From Oscillospiraceae bacterium (GTDB lineage Bacteria; Bacillota; Clostridia; Oscillospirales; Oscillospiraceae): a stretch of 64,000 bases of DNA. The notes beneath the pieces are model-generated. The model ran no database searches, was not told the origin of the DNA, and saw only the letters and a list, made by a program, of their open reading frames with translations. The stretch's first letter is position 1, and each line of letters begins with the position of its first letter. Position numbers and translations under genes: made by a program. The DNA is taken from contig JAGASJ010000003.1 of assembly GCA_017621795.1 (NCBI GenBank), positions 1 to 64,000 on the forward strand, written 5' to 3'. Of this stretch, positions 62,916 to 64,000 are shown one piece after another.

Positions 62916-62955
62916 GAAAACAAAGAGCACTGCGAAAGCAGTGCTTTTTGTTTTC
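62916..62955 (+). terminator. Terminator of the tRNA cluster
   Basis: AAAACAAA-AGCACTGC pairs with GCAGTGCT-TTTGTTTT around GAAA, with T-runs at the 3' side. Confidence 0.9.
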
Positions 62956-62956
62956 A

Positions 62957-63134
62957 ACGAAATAAATCCCTTGCGGGATTTGTGAAATTGCCTTCGGCAG
63001 TGAAATATTGCTTCGCAATGTGAAATGCCTGCGGGCGTGAGTGGATTTATTTCATTTCACTTGATGCGCGAGCATCAAATTTCACAATTCGCAAAGCAAA
63101 TTATTTCATATTTGCCGCAAGGCAAATATTTCAC
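62957..63134. repeat. Array of seven mini-hairpins separated by GTGAAAT / ATTTCAC
   Basis: No gene lies in 62915-63260. Left half: short perfect hairpins (AAATCCC/GGGATTT, TGCC/GGCA, ATTGC/GCAAT, GCC/GGC) separated by GTGAAAT at 62982, 63000 and 63020. Right half: hairpins TTGATGC/GCATCAA, AATTCGC/GCAAATT (imperfect) and ATTTGCC/GGCAAAT separated by ATTTCAC or ATTTCAT at 63079, 63103 and 63128. The left spacers are complementary to the right ones, so the whole unit is a large imperfect palindrome. It carries no ORF. It resembles a non-autonomous palindromic mobile element or structured RNA. Confidence 0.75.
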
Positions 63135-63190
63135 TAAAATAAAAGCTTTTTAAATGAGTTCATTTTTGGGTGTACATCCCCGTATATATG

Positions 63191-63227
63191 AAAATCGACA
63201 ACCTTCTTTTGAAGGCTGTCGATTTTT
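63191..63227. terminator. Terminator-like hairpin before the XRE gene 3' end
   Basis: AAAATCGACA and CCTTC pair with GAAGG and TGTCGATTTT (one mismatch), with T-run GATTTTTT on the plus strand and GATTTT on the minus strand. It probably ends the minus-strand XRE gene. Confidence 0.7.
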
Positions 63228-63260
63228 TGTATTCATCGAGAGAATTTGCAATCCGTTCTT

Positions 63261-63470
63261 TTATGTGTCTTCATTACCAATATACTGCATAATGTCTTCC
63301 ACATTACATTTTAATATTTTGCAGAACGTGTCAATTGTATGGGTACTAACACTTTCGTTTCTCTTCAGTCGTGTGAGCTGCCCCGGACTGATATTATATT
63401 TTTTTATAAGCGCGTACTGTGTAATGCCTTTTTTCTTCATAGTTAGCCATAATTTATCATAGGAAATCAT
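63261..63470 (-). CDS. XRE/Cro-type transcriptional regulator
   Basis: A 69-residue single-domain HTH protein: a helix-turn-helix covering about 15-40 (ITQYALIKKYNISPGQLTRL), then VSTHTIDTFCKILKCNVEDIMQYI. It belongs to the small YozG-like Cro/C1 regulators. ATG 63470 lies eight to nine bases after GGGAGG; the ATG at 63494 precedes that Shine-Dalgarno. Divergent from the membrane protein at 63564; two TAACC-N5/6-CGGT palindromes between them are likely operators, so it probably represses both genes. AT-rich base use, unlike the tRNA-proximal core. Confidence 0.9.
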   Translation of the reverse strand: MISYDKLWLTMKKKGITQYALIKKYNISPGQLTRLKRNESVSTHTIDTFCKILKCNVEDIMQYIGNEDT

Positions 63471-63487
63471 TTTTTCAATCCTCCCTA

Positions 63488-63517
63488 TTGACATAGTAAC
63501 CGAACTCGGTGTACAAT
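63488..63517 (+). promoter_or_regulatory. Promoter of the membrane-protein gene
   Basis: TTGACA (63488-63493), 18-base spacer, TACAAT (63512-63517). The spacer contains the first operator-like palindrome. Confidence 0.75.
63497..63511. promoter_or_regulatory. Operator-like palindrome 1
   Basis: TAACCGAACTCGGTG, with arms ACCGA/TCGGT, located between the -35 and -10 of the rightward promoter. Binding there would block RNA polymerase. Confidence 0.55.
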
Positions 63518-63522
63518 AATAT

Positions 63523-63538
63523 TAACCAATATCGGTTA
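63523..63538. promoter_or_regulatory. Operator-like palindrome 2
   Basis: TAACCAATATCGGTTA, with arms TAACC/GGTTA, matches palindrome 1 (TAACC...CGGT) and lies about 26 bases downstream, near the predicted transcription start. Confidence 0.55.
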
Positions 63539-63563
63539 TTACAAAACGTTAGGAGTTGATATA

Positions 63564-63926
63564 TTGAATAGCAATATTTTGTTGTTGTCTGAAGACGGGG
63601 AAGAACGGAAGGATCAGCAAAGTGGGGCAACACCATTACCCTCAAAAACGGGTTACGATACGGCACTTTGTGTTGCGTCGTTTATTCTTTCTGTTATTTT
63701 GCTTGTTTTGTTCTTCTCTGCGGCAAATGCAGTAAAAACCGGCGGGTCAGAAATTATGAGTATTGAGTCTGTTGGGGGCAGAACCCTGGAAGAAGCATAT
63801 TATCACGGCTTAGGTTACGTTTATGACGGTTACTGCGCTGCGATAAGAGCAATCGGACTTTTCTGCTCTTCAATACTTTTTCTTTTTGGCATTTCTAAGT
63901 TAAAAAGCCTTAAGCAGCAATACTGA
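63564..63926 (+). CDS. Hypothetical small membrane protein
   Basis: A 120-residue protein of unknown function starting at TTG 63564, eight bases after AGGAG. A hydrophilic N-terminus (about 1-32) is followed by a helix (about 34-53, ALCVASFILSVILLVLFFSA), a short loop with a SIESVGGRTLEEAYYHGLGYVY-type segment, and a second helix (about 93-111). No known domain recognised. Divergent from the XRE regulator and preceded by a promoter with two operator-like sites. Confidence 0.7.
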   Translation: MNSNILLLSEDGEERKDQQSGATPLPSKTGYDTALCVASFILSVILLVLFFSAANAVKTGGSEIMSIESVGGRTLEEAYYHGLGYVYDGYCAAIRAIGLFCSSILFLFGISKLKSLKQQY

Positions 63927-63995
63927 CGGTAAATTATACTTTATGAATGATCAATAAAGCAGATCAGATTAAAACAGATTATAAAAGGAGAAATT

Positions 63996-64000
63996 ATGAA
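63996..64000 (+). CDS. Start of a truncated gene at the right edge
   Basis: AAAAGGAG at 63983-63990 is five bases before ATG 63996; only two bases of the second codon are visible. It is co-directional with the preceding membrane protein and may be its operon partner, 69 bases downstream. Confidence 0.55.

Noticed and set aside
62957..63134. Possible CRISPR array (GTGAAAT spaced repeats)
   Set aside because: The repeated element is only 7 bases, intervening segments are self-complementary hairpins, and no cas genes are present.

Overview
This 64 kb window looks like chromosomal core sequence from an endospore-forming member of the Clostridia, most likely an Oscillospiraceae/Ruminococcaceae-type gut bacterium. 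The evidence is gene order (yicC-remA-gmk-rpoZ-priA-def-fmt-rsmB-rlmN-prpC-prkC-rsgA; rpsF-ssb-rpsR; mraZ-rsmH-ftsL-spoVD-murE-murF-mraY-ftsW-murG-divIB-ftsZ), the sporulation genes (spmA, spmB, a SipL-like SPOCS/LysM protein), meso-DAP-type MurE, vegetative TTGACA/TATAAT promoters and strong purine-rich Shine-Dalgarno sequences. I see no transposase, integrase, phage gene or CRISPR array. Most of the window appears GC-rich by eye. The first ~3.9 kb and the last ~0.9 kb are visibly more AT-rich and look like accessory sequence.

Layout. 1-3.9 kb: edge of a divergent gene, then a two-permease/one-ATPase ABC exporter-like operon ending at a bidirectional terminator shared with rnpB (RNase P RNA, minus strand). 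4.4-7.0 kb: murD-ispD-ispF. 7.0-8.4 kb: DUF3343 protein plus a cysteine desulfurase-like enzyme. 8.5-10.6 kb: cdaA-cdaR (c-di-AMP synthesis). 10.7-22.4 kb: a long housekeeping operon from yicC to rsgA, covering nucleotide metabolism, transcription, replication restart, N-terminal formylation/deformylation, rRNA methylation and PASTA-kinase signalling. 22.5-24.0 kb: a tiny Cys-rich protein and the rpsF-ssb-rpsR operon. 24.1-24.9 kb: an unrecognised conserved-looking protein. 25.0-28.9 kb (minus): recD2-comF-mreB. 29.0-33.0 kb: nfo, an FHA-FtsW/RodA fusion and a class B PBP. 33.2-38.1 kb: a complete branched-chain amino acid ABC importer (livK-H-M-G-F). 38.2-39.9 kb: a small membrane protein and the SipL-like protein. 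40.2-42.3 kb: two CobW/COG0523-type GTPases, one with a His-rich repeat tract. 42.4-45.4 kb (minus): spmB-spmA, rsmI, a TrmN6-like methyltransferase and a 2[4Fe-4S] ferredoxin too short for a standard ORF cut-off. 45.6-47.9 kb: a ClpC-type unfoldase. 48.0-60.6 kb: the division and cell-wall (dcw) cluster. 60.6-62.3 kb: a SAM methyltransferase and hslO. 62.4-62.9 kb: five tRNAs (Val, Asp, Phe, Gly, Cys). 62.96-63.13 kb: an unusual array of seven mini-hairpins. 63.2-64.0 kb: a divergent XRE regulator/membrane protein pair with paired operator-like palindromes, and the first bases of another gene.

Common theme. Much of the window serves cell-envelope growth: Mur ligases, MraY/MurG, two SEDS-PBP pairs (FtsW-SpoVD and FHA-RodA-PBP), MreB, FtsZ, the PASTA kinase and phosphatase, and c-di-AMP synthesis. 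The PASTA kinase and the FHA domain on the SEDS protein suggest a phospho-signalling link to wall synthesis. The most interesting non-gene signals are the hairpin array after the tRNAs, a four-copy ~10-bp periodic MraZ-type operator before mraZ with a LexA-like box further upstream, terminator hairpins whose 3' arm doubles as the next gene's Shine-Dalgarno, and sporulation sigma-E-like promoters before the SipL-like and spmA genes.
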